A stretch of 64,000 nt of DNA from Gimesia chilikensis (GTDB lineage Bacteria; Planctomycetota; Planctomycetia; Planctomycetales; Planctomycetaceae): NCBI RefSeq assembly GCF_007744075.1, contig NZ_CP036266.1, positions 6,375,248 through 6,439,247 of the forward strand, read 5' to 3'. The notes under the pieces are model-generated. The model worked only from the letters and a program-made list of their open reading frames with translations. It had not been told where the DNA came from and searched no databases. The position numbers were made by a program, and so were the translations under genes. This document shows, in pieces, positions 29,101 to 37,672 of the stretch. How positions within the stretch are numbered: position 1 is the stretch's first letter; each line of letters starts with the position of its first letter.

Positions 29101-29239
29101 TGGTGAAACCATTCGCAATTTCAACGTACGCGGAATTCCCTCTGCAGCCGTCATCGATCAACAGGGAAACGTGGCTTATGTGGGGCACTTCAGCGAAGCT
29201 TTGAAGACAGTCGATCGCCTGTTGAAAGAGAAAAAGTGA
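26135..29239 (+). CDS. Exported carboxypeptidase regulatory-like protein with C-terminal TlpA thioredoxin domain (paralogue B)
   Basis: 1034 residues. It has a signal peptide (LYSLFAIVFLSLWGSALQSAE), a short low-complexity linker, then the same series of regulatory-like beta-sandwiches as the preceding gene (VSISGTARTFDGTPLKNATI, LKGHITDKQGHPLANAKVQL, RSDSRGNARLQLVPGEYKLI). After DFAAYLQRHPRHTP a TlpA/ResA-type thioredoxin domain of ~150 residues follows, with the active site LIEFWGTHCGPCISQLPE and the cis-Pro segment RGIPSAAVID. Such domains reduce or exchange disulfides of exported proteins. AAGGAG lies seven bases ahead of the ATG. A separate promoter is suggested at 26033-26060. Confidence 0.85.
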   Translation: MSLFRVTGKGSQFISTRSLYSLFAIVFLSLWGSALQSAEPQSIQESSPVQLALKPELGSADKTKQQSEKKRPPQVEILQTIEDGGGYGAELHRVSISGTARTFDGTPLKNATIYVGSAARRMPGGFEMLRGQTRTDETGHYELKDIQLLVNRERPNPIPKPAEGRFEVFGICDGYGFTWHETCYYRPDTRPQGTELGDKNARATENAFYLDEPLIVDLMFDRPALLKGHITDKQGHPLANAKVQLGLIDSQRNPAGWGISSCRFLGNDNQPIKDPFSFSSIRVLPAEFRETHTDAEGFYEFKQLRRDTSYLTRIDPGPTFDPWQSTIVTSPAEKANNKRRGAVGYSGELNREFFAPRNVTVQVVQEQTEQPVAGVLVTARSIGPIRRAGIQARSDSRGNARLQLVPGEYKLITEPQPDQPFYFQSEQFFVKEQHGPVQHTFKLRPAATVILKAVDAQTGQPIPGVRFNYESPDSSDPRPVSTQSVYVDYPKTNSAGEIQAFMTPGQRRFVVAEPLTLAQAEGSRGELIKLPAGEVTTVEFKLSQPQFVDAETFREEVKPNPDSIYPPELQLKWHRQSELLRGSSMRVTAQLMLGRQPGLDTKGLLKDLRALDPYQIPDIDALLKKHGGEIKRGGRTIMTSTGQFHKEERLYEWRKHLYDAQGRLLPDSISFRDGWETLTYDVSNNQASVYRRNFLHIHTPNDFTDWPTLRFQRPAPEDRPRPEVEIEQSGRRTIYTTQTDSESRGQKLTYLQRRVFDRDTGFIFESYLEEPKFDVERVSLAFAPQEQNNGLLLPRFYMSWQRYRGRLNLVQIFEIEKVELFDQLPPDAFAVAIPPGAVFVDSRHLSPEASRTRPGRPYTTTLRGPVTDFAAYLQRHPRHTPKLEQQVHYGRPAPEIKPVSWMTREGVSAPPDTKGKVVLIEFWGTHCGPCISQLPEVRTAARYYADQPFVLIGMHDSHTSVAELQEFAQKEELDFQLAIDRPSTRKGFFGETIRNFNVRGIPSAAVIDQQGNVAYVGHFSEALKTVDRLLKEKK

Positions 29240-29533
29240 CACCATAATCCCACCTGCCTCACTGGCTCCATTGCGCACATGGATATTCTGTGCTCACAGT
29301 TTCTCTGCGTCTTCTGTTCAAACGCTCCCTCTCAGTCGACCTGATTTTAGACCGAATGTCCGTTTTTGCCCGAATTGAGTCGTAAACGTAAGTCGAATGG
29401 ACTTCATTTTTTACGCGGTTTGACTATAAAATCAGTAGTCACGCGTTCCACGGGCTTTCACTTAAGAATTCAACTAAGACAGACAAATCCAACCTGAACC
29501 GGCTCAGCCTGTTCCAGGAAGGGAGAAGGATAA

Positions 29534-30925
29534 ATGAACGACTCACAGCCACTCAGCGAATCGACACATATCGAACTGCCTGATGTCTGGGATCAACTGG
29601 ATGAGATCGTCAAAGCTGGTGAATCCGAAGCGGCGATCAACTTCCTGAATGCGCTGCCCCCCGGGGAAGAAGCGCGTATTCTGGCACAGCTCTCCCTTGA
29701 TGAACAGCAGGCGTTTTTGAAACTGCTGGATGGCGAACATGCCGCCTGGTTGATGGAGACGCTGCCAGAACTGCAGGCAGCACAGTTGCTCTCATCCCTG
29801 TCGCCCGAACAGGCCGCTCATATTGTTGATGAAATGAACAGTGACGAGCAGGTCGACCTCCTGGATCAACTACCCGAGGAACAATCGGAAAAGATTCTGG
29901 AAGTCATGAATCCGGAAGAAGCGGAAAACGTCCGCTTCCTTTCGAAATATACCAGTCTCTGTGCCGGCGGTCTGATGATCACCGAGTTGCTCTCCTTTGA
30001 AGAGTCGCAAACGGTCGACGATGTGGTATCCGACCTCCGTCAGAATGCCGAACGATACGCCGAATATAACGTGCAGTACATTTACGTCATCAATCATGAC
30101 CTGCAACTGGTCGGTGTTCTGCGCCTGCGGGACCTGCTGATGGCGCCTCCCGGCAAGCGTCTTTCCAGCCTGATGATTCCCAGCCCACTCTGTGTGCCTG
30201 ACTCCACGAGCCTGCAGGAGTTACAGCACTTCTTTGATTCACACCCGCTGTTCGGACTGCCGGTTGTCGACGAAGCCAATGTGCTGGTCGGCGTCGTTCG
30301 ACGGGAAGATGTGGAAGAAGCTGGGGAAGAACAGGCCGGTAAGACCTTTCTGCGATTTGCAGGGATTATGGGCGGGGAAGAACTCCGCAGCCTGCCACTC
30401 AAGATTCGCAGTGCCCGGCGTCTGTCATGGTTGAGCATCAACATTGTGCTGAATATTGTTGCCGCCAGTGTGATTGCCATGTATGAAGATACACTTTCCA
30501 GTGTCATCGCTCTGGCAGTTTTCCTGCCGATTGTTTCCGACATGAGTGGTTGCACAGGTAATCAGGCGATCGCGGTGAGTACGCGGGAACTGGTCCTGGG
30601 TGTGATTCGACCGCGCGACTGGATATACGTATTCAAAAAAGAATTCGCATTAGGTATGGTCAACGGCCTGGCCCTCGGGTTGCTGTTGGGCATCGTCGCC
30701 TATATCTGGAAAGGGAATGCTTATCTGGGTCTGGTGATCGGTGGCGCCTTGGCCGCGAACACCCTCATGGCGGTCTGTCTGGGTGCCCTGATTCCGATGG
30801 TTCTCAAAGGATTCAAACTCGACCCCGCCCTGGCCTCAGGTCCGATCCTGACCACCATCACCGACATGTGCGGATTCTTCCTGGTCCTCTCTTTTGCTCA
30901 GGCATTTCTACCCTTGCTGACGTGA
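29534..30925 (+). CDS. mgtE: MgtE-type magnesium transporter
   Basis: 463 residues, typical of MgtE Mg2+ channels in the inner membrane. The N-terminal superhelical domain (~1-140) has repeats such as LPPGEEARILAQLSLDEQQA and LPEEQSEKILEVMNPEEAE. A tandem CBS pair (~140-265) follows, with YIYVINHDLQLVGVLRLRDL and FGLPVVDEANVLVGVVRRED. Five membrane helices complete it, with the pore/ion region PIVSDMSGCTGNQAIAVS; the usual family version has GGNSGxQ, so this belongs to a GCTGNQ-type subgroup. The Mg2+-sensing acid residues between N and CBS domains are present. The 294-base leader shows no M-box-like structure that I can recognise. ATG 29534 is preceded by GAAGGGAGAAGG. Confidence 0.9.
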   Translation: MNDSQPLSESTHIELPDVWDQLDEIVKAGESEAAINFLNALPPGEEARILAQLSLDEQQAFLKLLDGEHAAWLMETLPELQAAQLLSSLSPEQAAHIVDEMNSDEQVDLLDQLPEEQSEKILEVMNPEEAENVRFLSKYTSLCAGGLMITELLSFEESQTVDDVVSDLRQNAERYAEYNVQYIYVINHDLQLVGVLRLRDLLMAPPGKRLSSLMIPSPLCVPDSTSLQELQHFFDSHPLFGLPVVDEANVLVGVVRREDVEEAGEEQAGKTFLRFAGIMGGEELRSLPLKIRSARRLSWLSINIVLNIVAASVIAMYEDTLSSVIALAVFLPIVSDMSGCTGNQAIAVSTRELVLGVIRPRDWIYVFKKEFALGMVNGLALGLLLGIVAYIWKGNAYLGLVIGGALAANTLMAVCLGALIPMVLKGFKLDPALASGPILTTITDMCGFFLVLSFAQAFLPLLT

Positions 30926-31162
30926 GAATCAGTATAAATCGACAACTTCAAGAGGCGAGGAACAACAGGCTGCTTCATAATCAGTAGAATCGCTTTATCT
31001 GGTATATCCCGGCCTGCATTCAGAGGGATTTCCACAGTTTCATTTCGCCTGCGCCCCCACTGCCGGTTTATGATCGGTGTCTTACAACACAGTTGCTGTC
31101 GCTGTGTTTCCCGATTGAGATAAGGCTCCCGGCCTGTCCTGCTCTTTCAAACCTGTAGTGCC

Positions 31163-33697
31163 ATGAACAACAAAGTACAATCAAAAAACAGGGGAGCCCG
31201 TTATGCGCTGGTCGTCATCCTGTTCTGCTTTGCTGGTCTGGCAGCGGCCCGCTTGAATCAGCTCTACTTCTTTTATCCGGACAGTGCCGACTATGTCCTG
31301 ATGTCACGGGGACTGGTGAATCATCTGGCGTATGAGCAGTTCGATTATCCCGGCTCTCCGCCATTCACTCTGCGTCCCCCCGGCATGTCACTGCTGTTGA
31401 TCCCCGCTGCGTTAATCGCTCCTTACCAGGCGATCCTCGCGAAAGTGACGGTCATTCTGTTCGGAATTCTGCTACTGGTCCTGTTCTATGCTTACCTCTG
31501 CAAACTTGAGGACATGACAGGTTCGTCAACTGGAGAAGAACAACCCGCGCGGCGCTGGCCAGTGTTGTGCATGGTACTGCTCCTGGCGACCAACCCGTAC
31601 TTCCTGCTCTTCTCTACCCTCATCATGAGCGAAATCCCTTTCATGGCATTGAGCCTGGGAATCCTGTATTTAATCGCCAGCGAGAACGAAGGGAATCGCA
31701 AACGGAATCTGATTCTATTAACCGGTCTGTTCCTGTTTCTCCCTCTGCTGCGGACCGTCGGAATCGCACTGACTCTGGCTCTGGGAGCCTGGGCGATCAC
31801 CAGTCGACACCGCTGGCGTTATCTGATTCCGGTCACCGGTTCGCTGGTCACTCTGGGACTCTGGATGCTGCGTAATCGCTCGTTGAACTCAGATCTTTAC
31901 AGTTCCCTGATTCTGAATAATCTGCGGTCCGCCGGTCCCGTTGGTACTGTTGCTTCTATGATCAATCGCAGCCTGACTCACTTTCAAAGTCTGTGCGAAA
32001 CATTGATCCCTAACATGCCAGGGGCAACTCCCGCGTATGAACGCTACCTGCTGGATGGGCTGGTGTTTCTGCCGGGACCGCAATGGTTGTACTCGTTAGT
32101 GAGTCTGCTCGTACTAGCCGTTTCCATCTATGGGATGCTCCAGCTAAAAGATCGGGGCGGCCTGTTCTGCCTGCTGTACCTGATCTTTACGTTTGCGATT
32201 CTCTCTGTCTGGCCCTGGATGCAGCCCCGCTTTGTCCTGCCATTGTTACCCGTCATCCTCGCCTTTGTGCCTGCAGCACTGAGAGCGATCGGCAGTCGGC
32301 TGGGGAATCCCAATCCTGGTACTCGAAAGACGCTGATCTGCCTGCTATTAGTTCCTGCGATGGCCCTGTTCTGCGTTCAAGCGATGACCGATGCGCAGCT
32401 GGTAACAACCAATGTGCAACTGCTGCGTAACGGCGAAACGTTTTATCAGACGCAGTATCCCTCGAGCCACTTCAGTAATTTTGTGACTGCCGGAAACTGG
32501 ATCAGGGAACAAACGCCGCCGGAAACTAGAATTTTGACGAGGCGCAACGATCTCGCAACATCGGGACACCGCTTCCAGAAACTCGTCTACTTTGAAAAGA
32601 CCAGCCCGGAACAGTTGCATGAGCAGATTCAATCACTGGGCGCACAGTATCTCGTCTGTTTCGACGAAAATACCATCGACGGATTTCCCCGGCATCTGTT
32701 GAACGACGATCTGGTTTATCGTCTGACTCCCGTTTATGACGAGCAGGGAGTCGTCATAATAAAAATCGAACCGAATTATGAGGGAACCATTCGTGAAAAC
32801 TACTGGCAGGAAAACGCAGGGCTGAATCGGGCCCGAACGATTCTGGAAAAGTTTCCGCACCGGTTGTCAGCGCAGGTTTCTTATCTCAAACAGTTGCTCG
32901 AAGCGGAGCAATATAAAGAGGGCATTGAATTTGTGAAGCAACTGGGAACCGTTCAGGACGTTCACCTGACGAACTATCTGGGCTGGGCCTATGTAGGGAA
33001 TCGTCAGTTCCAGCAGGCGCTGACAGAATTCACCAAAGCCAGCCAGATGCCAGGCCACGTCGCACAACGCGGTAGTATTCAGCGCGGCTTAAAACTCTGT
33101 GAACAACAACTGTCGAATAAAGCCGCGAATACAAAACAAAATTCAGTGGAGACTCCCCAGCGAAATCTGCAGATCGCCCAGGCATTCTGGAAGCTGACAT
33201 TTTATCGAAAAGCGCAGCGGTACGCCCAAAAAGTGCTTGAGTCTCAGAACGCCGATGAGCAAACGAGTGACAAGGCACGACTTATTCTGGCACGGCTTGA
33301 CCTGATCAACGGACAACCAGAGCAGGCTACCGCACAACTCAAACAGATTCAGGATCACGAGAACAAGGAATACCAGAGCTTATCCGAGCGACTTGAGTTG
33401 GAGAAGATGCTGGCCGAACTGAAACCAGATCAGCAAGAAGCTGTTTTGAAACTGGCTTCGCTTTACCAGTCAGAGGGAATTCCCGGTAAAGCGCTCACTC
33501 TCCTGAGCAAAGCCCACGCGTTGACACCTGATAATCGACAGATTCTTCAACGCCTGGCGGAACTGCAGTTGTTTTATCATCTGCTCCCCGAAGCGGAAGC
33601 CAGTTATCTGAAACTGAAACAGTTTTCCCCTGCGGATGGCGATGTGAACGCGGCTTTGAAAAAGATCGCCGATTTGAAGCAGGTTCCACAGTTCTGA
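31163..33697 (+). CDS. GT-C-like multi-pass membrane protein with C-terminal TPR region
   Basis: 844 residues. The N-terminal half has about ten membrane helices with an early loop FYPDSADYVLMSRGLVN followed by LRPPGMSLLLIP, resembling the acidic catalytic loop and PP motif of ArnT/PMT-type lipid-linked sugar transferases. The C-terminal ~330 residues are soluble with TPR-like helices (LTNYLGWAYVGNRQFQQALT, GKALTLLSKAHALTPDNRQI). By analogy with the family, the D in PDSADY would be the catalytic acid and the substrate a polyprenyl-phosphate sugar, but this is inference. Its architecture matches the gene at 3864-7001. It follows mgtE by 237 bases and precedes a convergent tRNA-Thr. Confidence 0.75.
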   Translation: MNNKVQSKNRGARYALVVILFCFAGLAAARLNQLYFFYPDSADYVLMSRGLVNHLAYEQFDYPGSPPFTLRPPGMSLLLIPAALIAPYQAILAKVTVILFGILLLVLFYAYLCKLEDMTGSSTGEEQPARRWPVLCMVLLLATNPYFLLFSTLIMSEIPFMALSLGILYLIASENEGNRKRNLILLTGLFLFLPLLRTVGIALTLALGAWAITSRHRWRYLIPVTGSLVTLGLWMLRNRSLNSDLYSSLILNNLRSAGPVGTVASMINRSLTHFQSLCETLIPNMPGATPAYERYLLDGLVFLPGPQWLYSLVSLLVLAVSIYGMLQLKDRGGLFCLLYLIFTFAILSVWPWMQPRFVLPLLPVILAFVPAALRAIGSRLGNPNPGTRKTLICLLLVPAMALFCVQAMTDAQLVTTNVQLLRNGETFYQTQYPSSHFSNFVTAGNWIREQTPPETRILTRRNDLATSGHRFQKLVYFEKTSPEQLHEQIQSLGAQYLVCFDENTIDGFPRHLLNDDLVYRLTPVYDEQGVVIIKIEPNYEGTIRENYWQENAGLNRARTILEKFPHRLSAQVSYLKQLLEAEQYKEGIEFVKQLGTVQDVHLTNYLGWAYVGNRQFQQALTEFTKASQMPGHVAQRGSIQRGLKLCEQQLSNKAANTKQNSVETPQRNLQIAQAFWKLTFYRKAQRYAQKVLESQNADEQTSDKARLILARLDLINGQPEQATAQLKQIQDHENKEYQSLSERLELEKMLAELKPDQQEAVLKLASLYQSEGIPGKALTLLSKAHALTPDNRQILQRLAELQLFYHLLPEAEASYLKLKQFSPADGDVNAALKKIADLKQVPQF

Positions 33698-33748
33698 ATC
33701 AATCGCAGAATCAGAACACAAGTCAGAGAGACTGGCAGAAAAAAGAAG

Positions 33749-33821
33749 AGCCGCCGAGGAGAGTCGAACTCCTGACCTACGCATTACGAATGCGTTGCTC
33801 TGCCAACTGAGCTACGGCGGC
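33749..33821 (-). tRNA. tRNA-Thr (anticodon CGT)
   Basis: The minus strand gives a 73-base cloverleaf: acceptor GCCGCCG/CGGCGGC, D-arm TAGCTCAGTTGGCAGAGCA, anticodon arm ACGCA-TTCGTAA-TGCGT with anticodon CGT, and T-arm AGGAG-TTCGACT-CTCCT. The discriminator is T and CCA is not encoded. Confidence 0.96.
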
Positions 33822-34197
33822 GTTTTGTTCCCGATGCTTATGCATCTGGATACATCAGGCGTCCATCAGGTTCGCCCGGCGGGAATCGATTCAGCAGTCA
33901 GGTGGAGAAAATTTTTCACTGCTGCTCTGCGGTAGCATACCCCCTTTTTATGGCTTGTGAAAGGATTCTGCCCCGATTTCAGCGCTGAAAAATCGATTTC
34001 CCGCCTCTGTATAACTACTGAATCAAGGGTAAGAATTTCTGCTGCACTGACGAAAACAGGGGGGATGTCGCTTCTGACTGTTGTGCGGGTTCCGGAGACT
34101 CTTCAGATCTACCGGCGTTTATGCTTGCTGAATTGACGATGGTTGACCACAATCGAAGAAGAAATACCTGCCCTGAAAATCCAACCGGAGATAGCCC
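33822..34197. other. Intergenic region between tRNA-Thr and the CocE-like gene
   Basis: This 376-base gap must hold the leftward tRNA-Thr promoter and the rightward promoter of the hydrolase at 34198. I find no gene, no strong inverted repeat and no convincing promoter hexamers in it. A CCGGAGA-like Shine-Dalgarno (34183-34189) precedes the hydrolase start. Confidence 0.4.
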
Positions 34198-35868
34198 ATG
34201 CGAAAACTGGCCCCTGCCTGCCTGTGGATGATTTTATGCCTCGTTCTCTGTCCTGCCTTGTTCGCGCAGGAAGCCCCGCCACTCAAATTTGAAAAAGGGG
34301 TCACCGAGAAACATGTCATGATCCCCATGCGGGATGGCGTCAAGCTCTCTGCCTACCTCTATATTCCACAGGGTAAAGGCCCCTGGCCGGTTCTGATGGA
34401 ACAGCGATACGCCAGCCTGCGGAGCAAGGGTTCGCGGCTCTCATTCGCGGAAATGGCCGGCCATGATTATGTAGTCTGTGCAGTCAACTACCGGGGTTCC
34501 CAGCAGTCAGAAGGCACCTGGGTCGGCTACCGGGACCTGCAATGGGGTGAAAAGCAGGATGGCTACGATGTCGTGGAATGGCTGGCGAAACAGCCCTGGT
34601 CGACTGGCAAGATCGGCACGTTCGGCAGCTCCCAGGGAGGCTATGCCCAGAACTATCTGGCAGTGACACAACCGCCCCACCTGGTCTGTCAGTTCATGAT
34701 TGATACGGGGCTCAGTCTGTATCACGAGGGTTATTTCATTGGTGGTGCAGCGAAACCGAATCGATTCAAGGGTATGGATGCTGTCTGCCGCGTGGCTGCT
34801 CACAACCGGGCTCTGATGGAAGAATGGTTTTCGCACCCCGATTACGATGAATACTGGCAGGCAGAAGACTGTACCCTGCACTTCGATAAGATGAACGTCC
34901 CCTGCTTTACCGTAGGCAGCTGGTACGACTTTATGTGCGTCGGCTCGATCCAGAGTTACATCGGACGTCAGCACAAAGGGGGACCGAATTCCCGCGGTCA
35001 TCAGAAACTGTACATCGGGCCTTGGTTGCACGGCCGGTTTAATAAGGTCAATAAAGTCGGCGACATGCTCTATCCGGAGAATGCGAACTTCGACATGATG
35101 GCCGAGATGATCCGCTGGTTCGATCACTACCTGAAGGGAAAGCGGAACGAGATCGAACTTGATCCCAATGTCCGTTACTACGTGATGGGGGCGGTCGGCG
35201 AACCCGGGGCACCAGGTAATGTCTGGCGGTCGACCAACGACTGGCCGGTACCCGTCGAGGAAACCCCCTACTACCTGCAACAAGATAGCAAACTGTCGAC
35301 CTCTAAGCCGACGTCAGCAGACTCGTTCACCCAGTTGATTGCAGACCCATTGAACCCGGAGAAAATTGAAGGCCGGGGCTTCCCAGGTGCCCGCGATGCC
35401 CGCGTTGTCGAAGAACAGGAAAATGTACTGACCTTCACGACCGATACACTGACCGAAGCGGTCGAATGGACGGGAAATGTGAAGGCGGAGCTGCTGGTCT
35501 CATCCTCGGCCAAAGATACCGACTTTATTGTCCGCGTCAGCGATGTCTATCCGGACGGGCGTTCGATTCTGATCATTGATATGATCCGTCGCGCCCGCTA
35601 CCGGGATGGTTTCGAGCAGCAGAAATTCATGGAACCGGGAGAGGTTTACAAGGTCGGCTTCAATGTAGGCTGGCTGAGTCAGATCTTCAACAAAGGGCAT
35701 AAAATCCGGGTAACCGTCTGTTCGACAGGAGCCCCATTCTACGAACCGAACCCGAATACGGGAGAGCCGATTACAATCGAGTTTCCCGAGAAAGTGGTCG
35801 TCGCCAAAAATAAAATTCATCACAGCAGCGGACAGGCATCCCGTATTCTGGCGCCTGTGAAACCTTGA
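34198..35868 (+). CDS. CocE/NonD-type serine hydrolase (X-Pro dipeptidyl-peptidase S15 family), exported
   Basis: 556 residues with a signal peptide (WMILCLVLCPALFAQE). The alpha/beta-hydrolase domain starts HVMIPMRDGVKLSAYLYIPQ, with the oxyanion region AVNYRGSQQSEG and the nucleophile elbow GTFGSSQGGYAQNY (GxSxGG with Gln before the glycines). The Asp is in VGSWYDFMC and the His in IGPWLHGRF. A C-terminal jelly-roll (WTGNVKAELLVSSSAKDTDF, IRVTVCSTGAPFYEPNPNTG) completes the CocE/S15 architecture. It would cleave an ester, amide or acyl bond outside the cytosol; the specificity is unknown. Confidence 0.92.
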   Translation: MRKLAPACLWMILCLVLCPALFAQEAPPLKFEKGVTEKHVMIPMRDGVKLSAYLYIPQGKGPWPVLMEQRYASLRSKGSRLSFAEMAGHDYVVCAVNYRGSQQSEGTWVGYRDLQWGEKQDGYDVVEWLAKQPWSTGKIGTFGSSQGGYAQNYLAVTQPPHLVCQFMIDTGLSLYHEGYFIGGAAKPNRFKGMDAVCRVAAHNRALMEEWFSHPDYDEYWQAEDCTLHFDKMNVPCFTVGSWYDFMCVGSIQSYIGRQHKGGPNSRGHQKLYIGPWLHGRFNKVNKVGDMLYPENANFDMMAEMIRWFDHYLKGKRNEIELDPNVRYYVMGAVGEPGAPGNVWRSTNDWPVPVEETPYYLQQDSKLSTSKPTSADSFTQLIADPLNPEKIEGRGFPGARDARVVEEQENVLTFTTDTLTEAVEWTGNVKAELLVSSSAKDTDFIVRVSDVYPDGRSILIIDMIRRARYRDGFEQQKFMEPGEVYKVGFNVGWLSQIFNKGHKIRVTVCSTGAPFYEPNPNTGEPITIEFPEKVVVAKNKIHHSSGQASRILAPVKP

Positions 35869-35952
35869 GCTGGTGTGACAATGTGCGACCGTCTTTGTAA
35901 GTTTTGAACCAACTCTGAATCAAAATCAGTTCAGGATAAAAGTGAGGTAATC

Positions 35953-36747
35953 ATGCAACAGAATCGAATTAACCGACGCAGCCTGCTGGCAGGTATTCTG
36001 GGAGCCGTTGCTGCCCTGGGACTGGGACAACCCGTGCCCGCGGCAGAGCAGCAGAGTCAGGAATATTATGAACTGCGGACCTACCGCATCGCGAATGAGC
36101 AAAACCAGAAGGTGGTCAGCGACTATCTGGAACAGGCGCTGATGCCGGCGCTGAATCGTGCGGGAATCAAGAAAGTGGGCGTGTTCAAAGAAATCGATGC
36201 CAAGGATGACTATTCCCTTTACATGCTGATTCCCTTTCAATCCCTGAATCAACTGGCGAGCCTGAATGATAAACTGGAAGCAGACAAAGCATATCACGCA
36301 GCAGCCGCTTCCTACTTCTCCATTCCTAAAAAAGACGCCCCCTACAGTCGGATTGAAAGTCGTCTGATGAAAGCCTTCAAGGGGATGCCGATTCTGGAAA
36401 CACCAAAAGGAAAAGGCCCCAACCTGTTCGAATTGCGGACCTACGAAAGTCACAATGCGAATCTGGCCCGCCTGAAAGTGGACATGTTCAACTCAGGCGA
36501 GATTGACATCATGCGTGACGTGCTGCTTGCTCCCGTTTTCTATGGCGAGATGCTGATCGGCGATGATGTACCCAACCTGACCTATATGCTTTCCGCCCCG
36601 AATCGGGAGGCACATGACAAACACTGGGAAGGATTCCGCAAGCATCCCGAGTGGGACCGTATGAAAAAGATGGACAAATACAAGGGAACTGTATCCAAGA
36701 TCACAAACTGGTATCTGGAACCACTGCCGTACTCCGAGATTCAGTAA
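35953..36747 (+). CDS. NIPSNAP family protein, Tat-type signal
   Basis: 264 residues. NRRSLLAGILGAVAALGLGQ at the N-terminus is a twin-arginine-like signal. Two tandem NIPSNAP (dimeric alpha-beta barrel) modules follow, each opening with the hallmark YYELRTYRI or NLFELRTYES and containing a short helix and a W/Y-rich end (AHDKHWEGFRKHPEWDRM). The biochemical role is unknown; the fold resembles ABM-type monooxygenases. GAGG sits eight bases before the start. It lies 84 bases after the CocE-like gene on the same strand and may be co-expressed. Confidence 0.9.
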   Translation: MQQNRINRRSLLAGILGAVAALGLGQPVPAAEQQSQEYYELRTYRIANEQNQKVVSDYLEQALMPALNRAGIKKVGVFKEIDAKDDYSLYMLIPFQSLNQLASLNDKLEADKAYHAAAASYFSIPKKDAPYSRIESRLMKAFKGMPILETPKGKGPNLFELRTYESHNANLARLKVDMFNSGEIDIMRDVLLAPVFYGEMLIGDDVPNLTYMLSAPNREAHDKHWEGFRKHPEWDRMKKMDKYKGTVSKITNWYLEPLPYSEIQ

Positions 36748-37141
36748 GCGTGTGCCTGACAGTGTCCGCTTGACTATCAGATCCCAACTGACAGCCATCG
36801 ACAGAGGTAGGGGCATTTTCGAATTCAGTCAAAATGACACCTAGCATCTGGTCGTCCAGGCAGTCGACGCTATAATCGTTATAAGTTGTTTAACTATATA
36901 GTGATAGTATAAGTTTGAACCATCACCATTCCTGTCAACCTGGTGAAACCCGGGGGGTTGGGATCACCATTTTCAAATGGAAACTCTAAATATCCCGAAA
37001 CGAGGTTAGATTCTGGTTCAGATTCCGTCTATTCTAGTGCATGTGAGTTAGACGAGTGTTGTTAATCTGGTGAGAGAAACCAGTCCATTAACACTCTCCA
37101 ATCGACTTAGATAATCCCTCTTCTAACGTATTGGAATTTGC
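36748..37141. promoter_or_regulatory. Regulatory region upstream of the ECF sigma operon
   Basis: This 394-base gap contains an AT-rich block around 36870-36915 with a 10-base palindrome ACTATATAGT (36893-36902), and a branched hairpin at 36942-36968: outer stem GGTGA/TCACC and inner stem AACCC/GGGTT. ATCACCAT occurs twice (36921-36928 and 36963-36970). An autoregulated ECF promoter is expected here but I cannot point to its hexamers. Confidence 0.4.
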
Positions 37142-37672
37142 ATGCCTGATAAGCAGGCCAATAACTGGTCGGCAGAGATTGAGGCGGTCTATTTGCGTGA
37201 AGGACGAGAACTTTGGGCTTTATTATATGCCCAGTGTTCCGATTCGGATCGCGCATATGACGCGCTGCAGGAGGCGTTCGTACGTTTACAAAGCCAAGAA
37301 ATAGAGTCAATTCGAAATATCCGGGCCTGGGTTTTGACTGTTGCTCAAAACTGGTTGCGTGACTATGCACGAAGGCAGAATCATGCAGCTAAGCCCGCAG
37401 ATTTTTTAGACAATATTGTGGGAAAACCTGCAGACCCGTCAGAGGATCTGCAGAGAAATGAGACTAACAGCCGAATCCGGCAAGCACTTCAACAACTTCG
37501 ATCCGAGGACCGCGAGGTTCTCGTACTTCGTTATGCACTAGGATGGTCATCAAAACGAATGTCAATTGCTCTGAATACTTCAACTTCAGCAATCGACATG
37601 AGGCTTTCTCGCGCCAGAAAGCGCCTTTGTGAAGAGTTGGAAAAAGTGGGGATTGATCATGAAACCGTATGA
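37142..37672 (+). CDS. ECF-type RNA polymerase sigma factor
   Basis: 176 residues with the two ECF domains. Sigma2 spans about 20-90 (LWALLYAQCSDSDRAYDALQEAFVRLQ and NIRAWVLTVAQNWLRDYARR, the -10 binding helix). Sigma4 spans about 115-170 (ALQQLRSEDREVLVLRYALG and a helix-turn-helix SIALNTSTSAIDMRLSRARK). It would direct RNA polymerase to a small regulon. The stop overlaps the start of the next gene by 14 bases, indicating translational coupling to the probable anti-sigma factor. Confidence 0.92.
   Translation: MPDKQANNWSAEIEAVYLREGRELWALLYAQCSDSDRAYDALQEAFVRLQSQEIESIRNIRAWVLTVAQNWLRDYARRQNHAAKPADFLDNIVGKPADPSEDLQRNETNSRIRQALQQLRSEDREVLVLRYALGWSSKRMSIALNTSTSAIDMRLSRARKRLCEELEKVGIDHETV

Noticed and set aside
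29397-29430. mgtE promoter at TATAAA 29425-29430
   Set aside because: The -10-like hexamer is good but no acceptable -35 hexamer sits 16-18 bases upstream.
29240-29533. Mg2+ riboswitch (M-box) ahead of mgtE
   Set aside because: No multi-stem M-box-like structure or terminator/antiterminator could be recognised by eye in the 294-base leader.
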